Assembly: GCA_019637685.1 (NCBI GenBank) | Contig: JAHBVF010000004.1 | Span: forward strand, 1 to 64,000 | Direction of reading: 5' to 3' | Length of the DNA: 64,000 bases | From: Caldilineaceae bacterium | GTDB lineage: Bacteria; Chloroflexota; Anaerolineae; Caldilineales; Caldilineaceae | Shown: positions 56,973 to 64,000 of the stretch, piece after piece | Layout of the letters: each line of letters starts with the position of its first letter | Position numbering within the stretch: the first letter of the stretch is position 1 | The notes under the pieces: generated by a model | What the model saw: the letters and a program-made list of their open reading frames with translations, nothing else | What the model was told of the DNA's origin: nothing | Databases searched by the model: none | Made by a program: the position numbers and the translations under genes

Positions 56973-57584
56973 CTACCCGACGGAGCTACGTGAATGAATA
57001 TACCGCTCGCCGTCGTCAAAGCGCGGGATCATTCGACATCCGTGCCTGGCCATTTCATCCACAATATCAGGAATGTCGAAGTCCCGTGAGTTGCGGTTGA
57101 GGAAACAACTCATCTGCACCGGCTTTGCGGATAGATGGGCAAGTACTGATGCGTAGACTATGGCATCCTGTGGCGACAGATTGTAGGATGACTCGTAGAG
57201 AGCAGCCTGCTGGAGAATCTCAGCCGTGAGTGGTACTACTTCAGCAATATACAGGATCCGGCTCCGGTACAAATCGAACCGTTGCTGTTCTTCTTCGTTG
57301 CTTTGGATCAGTAGACCGGCAATGTCCTGGATATTATTGAGCCGTTCTGCATAGAATTGGCTGCGGGCCAGTTGACGCAACTCGGATTCCAAAGTTCGCT
57401 GCAATTCACGCCGACTGCGCGCCTGCCGGATCAGCTTTTCACTGGGTTCGGCCAAACAGTAGGCTGGAATAATCAGGGTATGCTCGGTTGCTTCGCACAG
57501 GGCAAGAATCGATTGGCAATCGGTGGATTGTTCTTGCCGAAACGCCAGTTCCAGAACAAAATTAGTTTCAACGTAGACGTTCAC
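56973..57584 (-). CDS. PIN-domain protein
   Basis: This 203-residue protein begins with the PIN start VYVETNFVLELAF, carrying the first acidic metal-binding residue (Glu in place of the usual Asp). Further acidic residues lie in PQDAIVYASVLAHL and in the C-terminal FLNRNSRDFD strand. It is longer than VapC proteins. Its start overlaps the stop of the preceding nuclease-like gene by four bases, so the two are one unit. It is a likely RNase; its target is unknown. Confidence 0.8.
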   Translation of the reverse strand: MNVYVETNFVLELAFRQEQSTDCQSILALCEATEHTLIIPAYCLAEPSEKLIRQARSRRELQRTLESELRQLARSQFYAERLNNIQDIAGLLIQSNEEEQQRFDLYRSRILYIAEVVPLTAEILQQAALYESSYNLSPQDAIVYASVLAHLSAKPVQMSCFLNRNSRDFDIPDIVDEMARHGCRMIPRFDDGERYIHSRSSVG

Positions 57585-58048
57585 GCTGCCACGACCTCGT
57601 GTGCAAGCACAAGTCTACCTCCGGAAATCGCGTCGAGCAGACCCGACTCTACCAACCAGCCATCCGATTCTGTAAGCAGGATTGCCGTCTTATCCTGGTA
57701 AATGATCTGTGACAGCCACGAACTAACAATCAATTCCAGACTTTGTCCGCTCAACCGTTCCAAATCTGTCGGCACTTGCCGCAGGTATGACCGGAGAATC
57801 GGACGTGCGTCCACTACATAGTCGGGTTTTTCATTTTGCAATTTCGCCGCGGCTTTCGTCCACAGGAAAAATTGATCCGGGAAAGCCATTAGGAAATAGG
57901 GCGGATTAGGATAGATACCGTGCGCCAAAATGTTTCGCCGCAATTGGGCCGCCCATTCTGGGCTGGCATCTGTTTTGCTTTTCACCTCAACCGCAAGTAC
58001 AAGCTGCATATCCCGGTCATATATCTCAATGTCCCATTGTGCGTTCAT
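57581..58048 (-). CDS. Probable PD-(D/E)xK nuclease-fold protein paired with a PIN protein
   Basis: This 155-residue protein begins with a strand IEIYDRDMQLVLAVEVKSK, in which the E-V-K part is the core of a PD-(D/E)xK nuclease. The helix PEWAAQLRRNILAHG and the strand PYFLMAFPDQFFLW fit the fold. The second half (SLELIVSSWLSQI, LVESGLLDAI) is helical. It resembles cyanobacterial/Chloroflexota hypothetical proteins of Uma2- or REase-like type. A four-base overlap couples it to the PIN gene. Nuclease activity is inferred. Confidence 0.6.
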   Translation of the reverse strand: MNAQWDIEIYDRDMQLVLAVEVKSKTDASPEWAAQLRRNILAHGIYPNPPYFLMAFPDQFFLWTKAAAKLQNEKPDYVVDARPILRSYLRQVPTDLERLSGQSLELIVSSWLSQIIYQDKTAILLTESDGWLVESGLLDAISGGRLVLAHEVVAA

Positions 58049-58205
58049 CGTTATAGACCTCCAAAACCACTGAATACAGAGCTGCGCTGTTTGAATCTAG
58101 CGCCTGATATTGGGTCCATTATACACCAGATTGCCAAATGGCGATTGCACCCTTTTCGGGCCGCTCCCATTCCCCCAACCCCACGCCCTATGCTACAATT
58201 CCCCA

Positions 58206-59807
58206 ATGCCTAACGACGCTCCCACCCAACCCACACCCAACCCCGGCCTGGCCCGCAGCGCCACTCTCCTCTCTATCGGCAACATTGCCAGCCGGGTGCT
58301 GGGACTTCTGCGGGAGATGGTCATCAATGCCATCTTTGGCCCCAGCGGGCTGGTGAGCGCCTTCACCGTCGCCAGCTTCGTGCCCACAATGCTTTACGAC
58401 TTCCTCATCGGCGGGATGCTGAGCGCGGCGCTGGTTCCGGTCCTCAGCGACTACGCCCGCCCGGAGCGGCGGGCCGAACTGGTGCGGCTGGTGGGCGCTC
58501 TCATCAGCCTCCTGGCCGTGACACTGGCGGGGATCGTCCTTCTCCTGCAACTGACCGCCCCCCAAGTGGCCTGGCTGCTGGCTGGCGGCTTCGACGAACT
58601 CGACCCGACACTCCTCCCGCTGACTGTCCAGATGATCCGCCTCATTTCCCCCGCGGTCTGGTTTTTCAGTATGGCCGGGCTGCTCACCGCCATTCTCTAC
58701 AGCCTGCACCGCTTCACCTTCCCGGCCATTGCCACCGCAGTCTACAATCTGGGCATTGTCCTGGCCGCGCCCCTGCTGGCCGAACGGCTGGGCATCACCA
58801 GTCTGGTCGTCGGCGTGCTGGTGGGCAGCGCTGTGCAGTTTGCGCTCATGGCCTGGGATGTGCGCCGGGCCGGGCTGCGCTTCACCATCCAGTGGAGCCA
58901 CCCCGCGCTGGGACGCATTCTGCGCCTCTACCTGCCCATCGCCGCGGGGCTGGTGGTGGCCCAGTTTCAGGTGGGGCTGGATCGACGGCTGGCCAGCGGG
59001 ACCGGTAAACAGTCCATCGCCTGGATGCGCAGCGCCACAACGCTGCAACAGTTGCCGTTGGGGCTGATCAGTGTGGCAATCTCCCTGGCCAGCCTGCCCC
59101 GGCTCAGCCAACACTTCGCCGCCCAGGACGAAACCGCCTATCGGCGCACCCTCAGCCGGGGGCTGCGGATGGTCGTGCTGCTGATTGCGCCTGCACTCGT
59201 CGGCCTGTGGCTGCTGGGCGAACCGGCCATTCGCCTGCTTTTTCAGCGAGGAGCCTTTACCCCGGCGGATACAGTGGAGGTGGCCGGCGCGCTGCGGGTC
59301 TATTTGCTGGGCGCGCTTTTCGCCGCGGTGGATTTCCCGCTCAACTATGCCTTCTACGCCCGCAACAATACACTCCTGCCTTCGCTGGTGGGGGTGTTGA
59401 GTGTGGGGGTCTATGCGGTCGCGGCCTTTGCCCTGCTGCCGGGGCTGGGCTATCTGGGTCTGGTCTGGGCGGACACGGCCAAACAGGCGGGCCACGCGCT
59501 GGTGATGATCGGGCTGCTGTTTTGGGTGGTGGGGCGGCTGGAAGCGGGGATGGGGCTGGCCCTGCTCAAAGTGGCCGGGGCCACCGGGCTGATGGCGGCG
59601 ACGATCTGGGCGCTGGCGGGCGGGCTGTCGGCTGGATGGCTCGCCAATCCGGGCCGGTTGAACGATTTTCTTCTGCTCGGCATCGCAGGGGGCAGCGGTG
59701 TTGGGGTCTACGCCGTGGCGCTCACACTCCTGCGCCTGCCCGAAGCCGAGATGATCCGGGCGCGGCTCTTGCGACGAAATAATAAAGCCACGGATGAACG
59801 CGGATAA
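58206..59807 (+). CDS. murJ: Lipid II flippase MurJ
   Basis: This 533-residue membrane protein moves lipid II, the peptidoglycan precursor, to the outside. The start MPNDAPTQP gives the expected short N-terminus before [22 protein letters not shown]. About 14 hydrophobic helices are present, with [33 protein letters not shown] and an internal gate region of MurJ type ([15 protein letters not shown]). The last codons and the stop are encoded by the dispersed repeat at 59787. Together with yvcK and the lytic transglycosylase it implies a peptidoglycan wall. Confidence 0.93.
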   Translation: MPNDAPTQPTPNPGLARSATLLSIGNIASRVLGLLREMVINAIFGPSGLVSAFTVASFVPTMLYDFLIGGMLSAALVPVLSDYARPERRAELVRLVGALISLLAVTLAGIVLLLQLTAPQVAWLLAGGFDELDPTLLPLTVQMIRLISPAVWFFSMAGLLTAILYSLHRFTFPAIATAVYNLGIVLAAPLLAERLGITSLVVGVLVGSAVQFALMAWDVRRAGLRFTIQWSHPALGRILRLYLPIAAGLVVAQFQVGLDRRLASGTGKQSIAWMRSATTLQQLPLGLISVAISLASLPRLSQHFAAQDETAYRRTLSRGLRMVVLLIAPALVGLWLLGEPAIRLLFQRGAFTPADTVEVAGALRVYLLGALFAAVDFPLNYAFYARNNTLLPSLVGVLSVGVYAVAAFALLPGLGYLGLVWADTAKQAGHALVMIGLLFWVVGRLEAGMGLALLKVAGATGLMAATIWALAGGLSAGWLANPGRLNDFLLLGIAGGSGVGVYAVALTLLRLPEAEMIRARLLRRNNKATDERG

Positions 59808-59872
59808 ATACGGATAGAATCTGCGTTTCTCTGCGTTCATCGGCGTCCCTATTTTCATTGCTGGTTGTGCCC
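59787..59872 (-). repeat. Dispersed repeat, copy 2 (overlaps the murJ stop)
   Basis: Read on the minus strand it matches the element at 34838-34919, including the cacaaccagcaatgaaaat start and the cgcagattctatccg middle. The plus-strand reading supplies the murJ end (KATDERG) and stop. The outer ctattttca string is shared. Confidence 0.75.
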
Positions 59873-60143
59873 CACCGGGCATAGATAACTGATATGGAGA
59901 AAGATTTCCTCCTGAAATTCTCTGCGCCTCGGCGTCTCCGCGGGAGAAAAACCCTTTTTCAGAGGACTCACTCTATGCTCTGCTGTGTTCACCCGCAGCC
60001 TCAAAGCGTTTGTCTGCGTACTCTTCCCTCGCGTTGGCTGTTGCCGGATACGGCTGAATCTGGCATCCTCTGTCGCTTTGGGGTAAGATGCGGCGTATAC
60101 TGTGCAGGCGGATTCTCCACTTTCACCACTGGTACCTTACATT
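59808..60143. other. Intergenic region between murJ and the sugar-dehydrogenase gene
   Basis: This 336-bp stretch has no gene. It consists of the rest of the repeat at 59787-59872, a second dispersed repeat at 59904-59960 (minus-strand copy of the element at 22039), and about 180 bases without recognised features just before the next gene. Confidence 0.5.
59904..59960 (-). repeat. Dispersed repeat (CTCCCGCGGAGACGC...AATTTCAGGAGG type)
   Basis: Read on the minus strand it starts with gaaaaaggg and passes through ctcccgcggagacgc, cgcagagaatttcaggag. It is the best-preserved of three copies; the others lie at 22039-22096 (plus) and 43819-43870 (minus). Confidence 0.75.
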
Positions 60144-62711
60144 ATGAAATTCTCCCCAACCCAGGCCATCCGACACTTTTCCACAGCCATTCTCCTGCTG
60201 TTGATGGGCGGACTGCTGCTGCCTGCGCCGCCTGTCCACGCCGACCCGCCGGACCTGGACCTGCCGAGAGGCTTTGAGCAGGAGGCTGTGGCCAACGGGC
60301 TGATCAAACCCACCGCCTTTGCCTTTGCCCCGGATGGCCGCATCTTTGTGGCCGAAAAGGCCGGGGTGGTGCGGGTGATCGACGGCAGTGGCCTCCAGTC
60401 CCGGCCCTGGCTGGACATCAGCGGCAAAGTCAACACCTATTTTGACAGGGGGCTGGACGGCATTGCGGTGGACCCCCGCTGGCCCCGCGCGCCCTATCTC
60501 TATCTGGCCTATAGCTACGAACCGCCGGAAGCCGCGGGGCACAACCCGGAAGGGGCGCGGGTTTCCCGGGTGGTGCGGGTGACAGCGACGGGCAATCTGA
60601 ATGTGGGCGATCCGGCCTCCGAGCTGGTGCTGGTGGGCAAGAACAGCACATTTGCCTACATCGGCAATCCTGATGTGGGCGACCGCACGCCCTATAGCTG
60701 TCAGCACGCGGACGGCGCGTATGTGCGGGACTGTGTGCCCAATGAGGGCAACAGCCATATGATTTCCCAAATTGGCTTTGGCCCGGACGGCGCGCTCTAC
60801 ATCAGCAGCGGTGACGGCATCAACTACAACTACGCCAACCTGCGCGCCCAGAGCGTGGACAGCCTGGCAGGCAAAATTTTGCGAGTCAACCCGGCCAACG
60901 GAAACGGCTATCCCAACAATCCTTTCTACGACGGCGATCCGGGCAGCAACCGCTCCAAAGTTTTTGCCCTGGGTTTCCGAAATCCCTGGCGCTTCACCTT
61001 TCAGCCGGGCACAGGCTCGCTCTTTGTGGCCGATGTGGGCAACAACAAATGGGAGGAGATCAACCGGATTCCTGCGGGGGCCAACGCGGGCTGGCCCTGT
61101 TTTGAAGGCCGGGCCGAAAACGCTTTTGACCCGGAATGCCAGCCGACCCTCTCCGGCGCGTGGCCGGTGACCCACGGCGTCTACGTCTATCCCCACGGCA
61201 ACGGGCGGGGCGCGGCCATTGGCGGGGATTTTGTGCGGGGCCGCAACTTCCCCGCCCTTTTCCAGGGCGCCTATTTTTATGGCGATTTCAACAGCGCCAC
61301 CATCGACTATCTGCTCTTTGACCCCCAGGGCGAGGCCACCAGCCACGTCTTCACCGCGCCCGCCTTTGCCGCGGTGCAGTTCACCTTTGGCAGCGACGGC
61401 GCACTGTATGTGCTCTATCACTTCAACGGTACGCTGGCCCGCATCCGCTATACGGGCACAGAGAACAGCCCACCGGTAGCCGTGGCCCAGGCCGCGGTGA
61501 CCAGCGGGCCGCCGCCCCTGGAAGTCCAGTTTGTGGGCAGCAATTCCCACGACCCGGACGGGGACCGGCTGACGCTGCGCTGGGATTTTGGCGACGGGGA
61601 AAGCACCAGTGAGCACAATCCCATACACACCTATGAAACCCCCGGCGTGTATAGGGCCACACTGGCGGTTTCGGACCTGAATGTGTCCCGCAGCCAGAGT
61701 GTCGAAATCCGGGTGGGGGAGGGCGCGCCCGTCGCAACTATCGACGCGCCGGGCACAGGCAGCCTCTACGCGATGGGGGATCGGGTGAGTTTCCGCGGCC
61801 ACGCCAGCGATCCCCAGGACGGCACGCTGCCGGCCAGCAGCCTGCACTGGAACGTCTATCTGCACCACAACGAGCACACCCACTCGGACTACTTCACCGC
61901 TACCGGCGCCAGCGGCAGTTTTGTCTACGACGATCACGGGGATGGCATCTATCTGGAACTGTGTCTGAGCGCCACAGACAGCCGCGGCCTGACCAGCCAA
62001 CACTGCGTCAATCTGCTGCCCAAAGAGACAACCCTCACCTTCCAGTCTGTCCCCAGCGGATTGCCGCTGAGCTATGGCGGCAGCAGCTACACAACGCCCT
62101 TCCGGGTGCGCACCTATCTGAATGCACAGCGCACGATTGAAGCGCCGCCCACAGCAGCCGGTGGACTCAACTTTGATAGCTGGTCGGATGGCGGCGCGGC
62201 CCGGCACAGCGTGGGGGTGAATGGCGAGGCCACCTTTGTAGCTACCTACACAGACCCCAGGGGCGAAGTCCCGGCAGAGCCAGCAGCCGCGGAAAGCAGC
62301 GGCCAGGTGGTCAACAGTGGGCCAACCGCGGTTGCGCCGTCAGCACCGCCAGCGTCGGCCGCGCCAAGCCCCGGCCCCAGCCCGGACAACGGGGGAAGCA
62401 GCGGGCGCATTTTGACAGAAGGCGCGCCCGCGGGCGGCGCGCGGCTTCTCCTGCGCGCCGGGGGGCAGTTCAACGACCGCTGGGCCGCGGTGCAGTGGAA
62501 GGATGATAAAGGCCAGTGGCAGACAGTGGATGGCTGGCAGGGGACGGTTGTGGAGGGCTATCAGCGCTGGTGGGTGGGGAAGGACCTGTACGGCGCGGGT
62601 CCCTTCCGCTGGGCCATTCTGACCGGAAAGGGCGGCGCGCTGTTGGTTGCCAGCGAATCCTTCAACCTGCCCACAGCCCAGGACAAAATGAGAGTCTGGG
62701 AAGTGCCATAA
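60144..62711 (+). CDS. Secreted glucose/sorbosone-dehydrogenase-like protein with a PKD domain
   Basis: This 855-residue protein has a signal peptide (LLLLMGGLLLPAPPVHA). The propeller domain covers residues about 35-430 with PTAFAFAPDGRIFVAEKAG, GLDGIAVDPRWP, FGPDGALYISSGDG and ALGFRNPWRFTF, which belong to the PQQ-dependent sugar dehydrogenase/YliI family. A PKD domain lies at about 446-530 (SHDPDGD, WDFGDGE, NPIHTYETPGVY). A further Ig-like region, a Pro/Ser/Ala-rich linker, and an end with WAAVQWKDDKGQWQTVDGWQ follow. Substrate and cofactor cannot be fixed from sequence alone. No clear ribosome site precedes the start. Confidence 0.88.
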   Translation: MKFSPTQAIRHFSTAILLLLMGGLLLPAPPVHADPPDLDLPRGFEQEAVANGLIKPTAFAFAPDGRIFVAEKAGVVRVIDGSGLQSRPWLDISGKVNTYFDRGLDGIAVDPRWPRAPYLYLAYSYEPPEAAGHNPEGARVSRVVRVTATGNLNVGDPASELVLVGKNSTFAYIGNPDVGDRTPYSCQHADGAYVRDCVPNEGNSHMISQIGFGPDGALYISSGDGINYNYANLRAQSVDSLAGKILRVNPANGNGYPNNPFYDGDPGSNRSKVFALGFRNPWRFTFQPGTGSLFVADVGNNKWEEINRIPAGANAGWPCFEGRAENAFDPECQPTLSGAWPVTHGVYVYPHGNGRGAAIGGDFVRGRNFPALFQGAYFYGDFNSATIDYLLFDPQGEATSHVFTAPAFAAVQFTFGSDGALYVLYHFNGTLARIRYTGTENSPPVAVAQAAVTSGPPPLEVQFVGSNSHDPDGDRLTLRWDFGDGESTSEHNPIHTYETPGVYRATLAVSDLNVSRSQSVEIRVGEGAPVATIDAPGTGSLYAMGDRVSFRGHASDPQDGTLPASSLHWNVYLHHNEHTHSDYFTATGASGSFVYDDHGDGIYLELCLSATDSRGLTSQHCVNLLPKETTLTFQSVPSGLPLSYGGSSYTTPFRVRTYLNAQRTIEAPPTAAGGLNFDSWSDGGAARHSVGVNGEATFVATYTDPRGEVPAEPAAAESSGQVVNSGPTAVAPSAPPASAAPSPGPSPDNGGSSGRILTEGAPAGGARLLLRAGGQFNDRWAAVQWKDDKGQWQTVDGWQGTVVEGYQRWWVGKDLYGAGPFRWAILTGKGGALLVASESFNLPTAQDKMRVWEVP

Positions 62712-62720
62712 AGGGAATGT

Positions 62721-62739
62721 CTGCGCGGCCCCCGCGCAG
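62721..62739 (+). terminator. GC-rich hairpin after the sugar-dehydrogenase gene
   Basis: The arms 62721-62728 and 62732-62739 (ctgcgcgg/ccgcgcag) form an 8-bp stem ten bases after the stop. There is no T run, so it is a possible, weak terminator only. Confidence 0.4.
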
Positions 62740-62874
62740 CCCACCAGCCGCTTCTTGTAATGCATTTGACAATGTACCTGAAGCCATTACAATAGAGCCA
62801 TCCCCCCTCTTTTGTTGGCGCGTCGGGCCACCGATGCGTTCGTTTATCTACACAATCCCAAAGGAGAGAATTGT

Positions 62875-64000
62875 ATGGATCGCAGACAATTTTTGGGTGT
62901 GGCAGCCAAAGGGGCTATGGGCACGGTTGCTGCCGCGGGTCTGGCCGCGTGCCAGCCGGGTGTGCTGCCCGCGGGCCAGGTGCAGCAGGCGGTGGCCGAC
63001 AATCCGTCCCTCCCCAGCATCGACTGGCAAATGGCTACCAGTTGGCCGCCGTCGCTGGACACAATTTTTGGCGGCGCGCAGACGGTGGCGGCACGGGTGA
63101 CCGCGATGACAGGGGGCAAGTTCAATATCACCGCCCGGGCCGCGGGCGAGCTGGCCCCCGGTCTGGAAGTGTTGAATGTGGTGGAGCAGGGCGCTGTCCC
63201 CATCGGACACACGGCTTCCTATTATTATATCGGCAAAAGTCCGACCACAGCTTTTGGCACAGCCCTGCCCTTTGGTTTCACCGATCGCCAGCAGAACGCC
63301 TGGCTCTATGAAGCGGGCGGTCTGGACCTGATGCAACAGTTCTATGCGGATAAGTTCGGCGTTATTCAGTTCCCGGCTGGTAATACGGGTGTGCAGATGG
63401 GCGGCTGGTTCAACAAAGAGATTGCATCTGTGGCCGATTTGCAGGGGTTGAAGATGCGTATCCCCGGTCTGGGCGGCCAGGTGATGGACAAGCTGGGCGT
63501 TACTGTGCAGGTGTTGCCCGGCGGCGAAATTTTCCAGGCGCTGCAGACGGGCGCGATTGACGCCGCGGAGTGGGTTGGCCCGTATGACGACGAGAAACTG
63601 GGCTTCCACAAAGTGACCAAATTCTACTACTATCCGGGCTGGTGGGAACCGGGTCCATCCCTGGAAATTCAAATTAACATCGGCGAATTCAACAAACTGC
63701 CCGAAGAGTATCAGGAAGTTCTGAAGACGGCAGCCTACGAGGCCAATGTGACAATGATGGCCCGCTACGACGCCAAGAATCCCGCGGCGCTGCAGAAGCT
63801 TACCTCCGAGTCGGATGTCACGCTGCTGCCCTTCCCCGACGATGTGATGCAGGCGTCCGAAGGCGCAGCCTTTGAGCTGTTCGACGAATTCGCTGCCGCG
63901 GACACGGATTTTGGCTCCATTTTCAAGGAGTGGAAGGTATTCCGCGAAGCCATTCAGCCCTGGCATCGTCTGGGCGAGTTGGCAATGATGAGCTACCAGT
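62875..64000 (+). CDS. TRAP-type C4-dicarboxylate receptor (DctP-like), C-terminus cut by the window
   Basis: The frame is open from the ATG at 62875 to the window edge (375 codons), with AAGGAG seven bases before the start. The N-terminus [15 protein letters not shown] to GLAAC carries a twin-arginine pair and a lipobox, so the protein is probably exported folded and lipid-anchored. The body has [14 protein letters not shown], a binding-site Arg in [33 protein letters not shown] and a helical C-terminus with [11 protein letters not shown], as in TRAP solute receptors for carboxylates. The transporter genes DctQ and DctM are presumably outside the window. It is nearly full length. Confidence 0.9.
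   Translation, partial: MDRRQFLGVAAKGAMGTVAAAGLAACQPGVLPAGQVQQAVADNPSLPSIDWQMATSWPPSLDTIFGGAQTVAARVTAMTGGKFNITARAAGELAPGLEVLNVVEQGAVPIGHTASYYYIGKSPTTAFGTALPFGFTDRQQNAWLYEAGGLDLMQQFYADKFGVIQFPAGNTGVQMGGWFNKEIASVADLQGLKMRIPGLGGQVMDKLGVTVQVLPGGEIFQALQTGAIDAAEWVGPYDDEKLGFHKVTKFYYYPGWWEPGPSLEIQINIGEFNKLPEEYQEVLKTAAYEANVTMMARYDAKNPAALQKLTSESDVTLLPFPDDVMQASEGAAFELFDEFAAADTDFGSIFKEWKVFREAIQPWHRLGELAMMSYQ

Noticed and set aside
60123..62207. Minus-strand open frame of 694 codons over the sugar-dehydrogenase gene.
   Set aside because: It mirrors a clear beta-propeller/PKD gene and has a shadow-like composition.

Overview
The window looks like a contiguous piece of a high-GC genome from a member of the Chloroflexota (Anaerolineae/Caldilineae type). 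The evidence is the style of the large secreted proteins (several end in a short aromatic-L-P-x-x-x-R tail), the low-complexity Thr/Pro linkers, a YvcK protein with an added membrane anchor, a thiolase and DUF35 pair, and many short dispersed palindromes in and between genes. No rRNA, tRNA, CRISPR array, IS element or phage gene was recognised. Taxonomic placement is inference.

Layout. 1-12.4 kb: the tail of a PIN toxin gene, a giant 3574-residue secreted protein, and a smaller secreted protein with a Thr/Pro repeat stalk. The N-terminal part of the giant protein resembles the calcium-binding and pore-forming core of the anthrax protective antigen/binary toxin B family; this is the most unusual thing in the window. 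12.4-18 kb (minus strand): a lower-glycolysis block, yvcK-gap-pgk-small ORF-tpiA. 18-22 kb (plus): folC, a lipoprotein and an AlbA_2/HATPase regulator. 22.3-27.5 kb: a thiolase, a secreted protein with nine carboxypeptidase-regulatory-like repeats, and a DUF35 acyl-CoA-binding partner. 27.7-30.3 kb: two conserved proteins of unknown function, convergent with a patatin phospholipase.

30.4-33 kb: a promoter, TPP riboswitch and attenuator in front of an orphan thiamine-binding lipoprotein, then a Gfo/Idh/MocA oxidoreductase. 33-43.6 kb: envelope proteins (SH3-like protein, lipoproteins, zincin, lytic transglycosylase, subtilase), the yggS-proC-yggT block and a secreted protein built of two near-identical 340-residue copies. 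44-52.6 kb: NAD-dependent epimerase, CoA transferase, esterase, a HerA-like ATPase and HAS-barrel-like protein with a toxin-antitoxin pair between them, a HAD hydrolase, a DUF2892 protein and a BON protein. 52.6-58 kb: trxB behind a strong promoter and dyad, a two-component system with a small membrane protein, an MmcQ/YjbR protein and a PIN/nuclease-like pair. 58.2-64 kb: murJ, a secreted sugar-dehydrogenase/PKD protein and a TRAP solute receptor that runs off the end.

A second theme is a set of short inverted repeats, several in more than one copy, between genes and in places inside reading frames. They encode internal peptides in the giant protein, part of a signal peptide in its neighbour and stop codons of two other genes. 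They also lengthen the reading frames upstream of pgk and of the small ORF beside it, so for some genes the first possible start codon is not the right one.
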